DNA from: Streptomyces sp. NBC_00576 | Lineage (GTDB): Bacteria > Actinomycetota > Actinomycetes > Streptomycetales > Streptomycetaceae | Assembly: GCF_036345175.1 (NCBI RefSeq) | Contig: NZ_CP107780.1 | Location: 9,052,001 to 9,116,000 of the forward strand | Length of the DNA stretch: 64,000 bases | Direction of reading: 5' to 3' | Part shown: piece by piece, positions 62,405-64,000 of the stretch | Layout: every line of letters begins with the position of its first letter | Numbering within the stretch: the first letter of the stretch is position 1 | Translations under genes and position numbers: made by a program | The notes under the pieces: generated by a model | What the model saw: the letters and a program-made list of their open reading frames with translations, nothing else | What the model was told of the DNA's origin: nothing | Database searches by the model: none

Positions 62405-62737
62405 GTGGGGATCGAACTGGAGCTGCATTCGGAGCGACCCGCACGCAAGGGGTCGTCCCGGGAGACGCTGCTGCGAGGCTCCTATGAGCACGGTGAAGCG
62501 TTGGCGAGGGCGCTGAGCGCGCTCGACCGACACGGCCCGGGCAAGCTGGGCTGGGTCGATCCCTACGGCGACACGCTGTTCAACGAGCAGGAAGCCCAAG
62601 CTGCCCGTCAGGAAGCCGACGCTCTGACACGGCGGTGTGCCGACGAGCAGCAGAGGGCAGCACTGCTTGACCTTGCCGGGCTTCTCGAAGAGTGTGCCGC
62701 GACGCCGGGCAGTTACCTGTGGTTCATGGGTGACTGA
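62405..62737 (+). CDS. Small soluble protein of unknown function
   Basis: 110 aa from GTG 62405, 9 nt after the SseB-family gene. Begins MGIELELHSERP, has a helical middle (EAQAARQEADALTRRCADEQQRAALLDLAGLLEEC) and ends SYLWFMGD. No family recognised. Codon use is slightly less GC-biased than its neighbours, and it may be an accessory gene. Confidence 0.6.
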   Translation: MGIELELHSERPARKGSSRETLLRGSYEHGEALARALSALDRHGPGKLGWVDPYGDTLFNEQEAQAARQEADALTRRCADEQQRAALLDLAGLLEECAATPGSYLWFMGD

Positions 62738-62771
62738 CTGATGGGCCGAATGAATGTGCCCGGTCTGCGAC

Positions 62772-63149
62772 CTAGCCGTAGACCGGACCCGTGTACTTCT
62801 CTCCGGGGCCCTGGCCCGGCTCGTCCCGGACGAGGGACGCCTCACGGAACGCCAGCTGGAGCGACTTCAGGCCGTCGCGCAGCGGGGCCGCGTGGAAGGA
62901 GCTGATCTCCGTCGTGCTCGCGTCGAGCAGGCCGGCGAGGGCGTGCACCAGCTTGCGGGCCTCGTCCAGGTCCTTGTACTTGTCGCCCTCGTCGGTCAGG
63001 CCGAGCTTCACGGCGGCGGCGCTCATCAGGTTCACGGCGACCGTCACGATCACCTCGACCGCCGGGACCTCGGCGATGTCGCGGGTCATGGCGTCGAAGT
63101 CGGCACCCTGGGAAGTATTGTCGGCGCTCTGGGGAGGGGTCTCACTCAT
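62772..63149 (-). CDS. DUF1844 family protein
   Basis: 125 aa from ATG 63149; the frame runs on to 63206 without a site. Helical DUF1844 core: DIAEVPAVEVIVTVAVNLMSAAAVKLGL, then DLDEARKLVHALAGLLD. Conserved beside infC in actinobacteria; function unknown. Divergent from infC, so the two promoters share the region 63150-63543. Confidence 0.85.
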   Translation of the reverse strand: MSETPPQSADNTSQGADFDAMTRDIAEVPAVEVIVTVAVNLMSAAAVKLGLTDEGDKYKDLDEARKLVHALAGLLDASTTEISSFHAAPLRDGLKSLQLAFREASLVRDEPGQGPGEKYTGPVYG

Positions 63150-63344
63150 GCCCCACACGATAGGCCCAGCCCCATCAGGACCGGGGCGCGGGAGCCGTGT
63201 GCCCACGAGTTAGCACCGACCCCCCTCCTGGTGTTAACCTTTTGGAACGACCGGCTGGACATTTACGTGCCCGGCCCACAAGTGGAGGCTCCGATCTCCC
63301 ACCCGACCATCCTCACGGACGGCGGGTCACCCGGTCAGGCGGCC

Positions 63345-63460
63345 ACCATCGTTCCGTACGGACGATGGAGTCGCCCGATGTGCGCCCCGCGGTTGACCGC
63401 GGCGGTGCTCCGGTATTCCTTTGGAGCCCCGCCTGTGTCCCGTCGGGGCATTTTTCATGT
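63345..63460 (+). promoter_or_regulatory. infC leader: Structured infC leader with attenuator terminator
   Basis: Successive hairpins: CCATCGT...ACGATGG (63345-63367), CCGCGG-TTGA-CCGCGG (about 63387-63402), GCTCC...GGAGC (about 63407-63427) and GCCCCG...CGGGGC (63426-63449) followed by ATTTTT. The last two share bases, so they are mutually exclusive. This layout fits transcription attenuation of the infC-rpmI-rplT operon. Confidence 0.55.
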
Positions 63461-63543
63461 GCCCCGGTAGTTGGTCTGAATTGTCATCAGAGACATACGC
63501 GGCTGTCCGCCAGACCGCCGTGTGGTGCTACCGAGGAGGATCC

Positions 63544-64000
63544 ATCAGCACCGAGCCCCGCATCAACGACCGGATTCGCGTTCCCGAAGTGCGACTTGTC
63601 GGTCCCAGCGGCGAGCAGGTCGGGATTGTTCCGCTTGCCAAGGCCCTGGAGCTTGCGCAGGAGTACGACCTCGACCTGGTCGAGGTGGCGGCGAGCGCAC
63701 GCCCGCCGGTCTGCAAGCTCATGGACTACGGGAAGTTCAAGTACGAGTCGGCCATGAAGGCCCGTGAGGCGCGCAAGAACCAGGCGCACACGGTCATCAA
63801 GGAAATGAAGCTCCGGCCGAAGATCGACCCGCACGACTACGACACCAAAAAGGGTCACGTCGTCCGGTTCCTCAAGCAGGGCGACAAGGTCAAGATCACG
63901 ATCATGTTCCGTGGTCGCGAGCAGTCCCGGCCCGAGCTGGGCTACCGACTGCTGCAGCGGCTCGCCTCGGACGTCGAGGACCTCGGGTTCATCGAGTCGA
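63544..64000 (+). CDS. infC: Translation initiation factor IF-3, AUC start, 3' end outside the window
   Basis: 152 complete codons plus one base are present. The reading begins at ATC 63544, preceded by GAGGAGGA with 3 nt spacing; no ATG, GTG or TTG lies at a usable position in this frame. The sequence starts STEPRINDRIRVPEVRLVG and continues LELAQEYDLDLVEVA, KLMDYGKFKYE, IKEMKLRPKI and ITIMFRGRE. These are the N-domain, linker and start of the C-domain of IF-3. A rare AUU/AUC start is the hallmark of infC and lets IF-3 repress its own synthesis. IF-3 keeps 30S subunits free and proofreads the initiator codon. Confidence 0.96.
   Translation, partial: MSTEPRINDRIRVPEVRLVGPSGEQVGIVPLAKALELAQEYDLDLVEVAASARPPVCKLMDYGKFKYESAMKAREARKNQAHTVIKEMKLRPKIDPHDYDTKKGHVVRFLKQGDKVKITIMFRGREQSRPELGYRLLQRLASDVEDLGFIES

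Overview
The window is chromosomal DNA of a high-GC actinomycete, almost certainly a Streptomyces. Evidence: the complete Pup-proteasome locus (arc, dop, pup, prcB, prcA, pafA, pafB, pafC), a conservon ending in a CYP157-type P450, frequent GTG/TTG starts, strong third-position GC bias and a single TTA codon. From memory, the gene order follows the Streptomyces coelicolor region that runs from the proteasome locus to infC, read here toward infC.

Layout. 0-5 kb: a lipoprotein with a TIM-barrel hydrolase look and a processive GT2 glycosyltransferase (one unit, minus strand), then trmI, a secreted protein and a ferredoxin. 5-19 kb: arc, dop, pup, an endonuclease VII-like gene, prcB and prcA; then a LacI/MFS pair; then pafA, two FKBP isomerases, pafB and pafC. 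19-24 kb: two small proteins, tatA, tatC and a Ski2-like helicase, with two matches to the RecA-independent (PafBC-type) DNA-damage promoter. 24-32 kb: a minus-strand urea/guanidine carboxylase, allophanate hydrolase and DUF1989 cluster, divergent from a TetR gene. 32-38 kb: the rar/cvn9-like conservon (rarA-E), then an RluA-type pseudouridine synthase. 38-42 kb: an odd terpene synthase, a gene-poor stretch and an APC permease. 42-51 kb: an iron-box-controlled siderophore-interacting flavoprotein, a 5'-3' exonuclease, a two-gene glycine betaine-type ABC transporter, an XRE-cupin regulator, a BtuF-like protein and a TDT transporter with its LysR regulator. 51-57 kb: a gamma-glutamylation catabolic cluster (amidotransferase-type hydrolase, GntR regulator, GlnA4-like ligase, aldehyde dehydrogenase, SDR). 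57-64 kb: a proline-rich membrane protein with a mycosin protease, a beta-lactamase-like protein, an SseB-family protein, two small proteins and infC, which is cut by the window edge.

How the parts work together. The Pup system tags and degrades proteins, while PafBC activates DNA-damage promoters; two such promoter motifs lie within 5 kb of pafBC. The carboxylase/DUF1989/AtzF cluster would release ammonia from guanidine or urea. A near-identical palindrome in front of that cluster and in front of the permease 10 kb away suggests that one TetR protein controls both. The GlnA4/ALDH/SDR/hydrolase genes make a coherent ethanolamine (or amine) utilisation route. infC starts at an AUC codon behind a hairpin leader that contains a terminator. 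An intergenic repeat family occurs in at least four copies.
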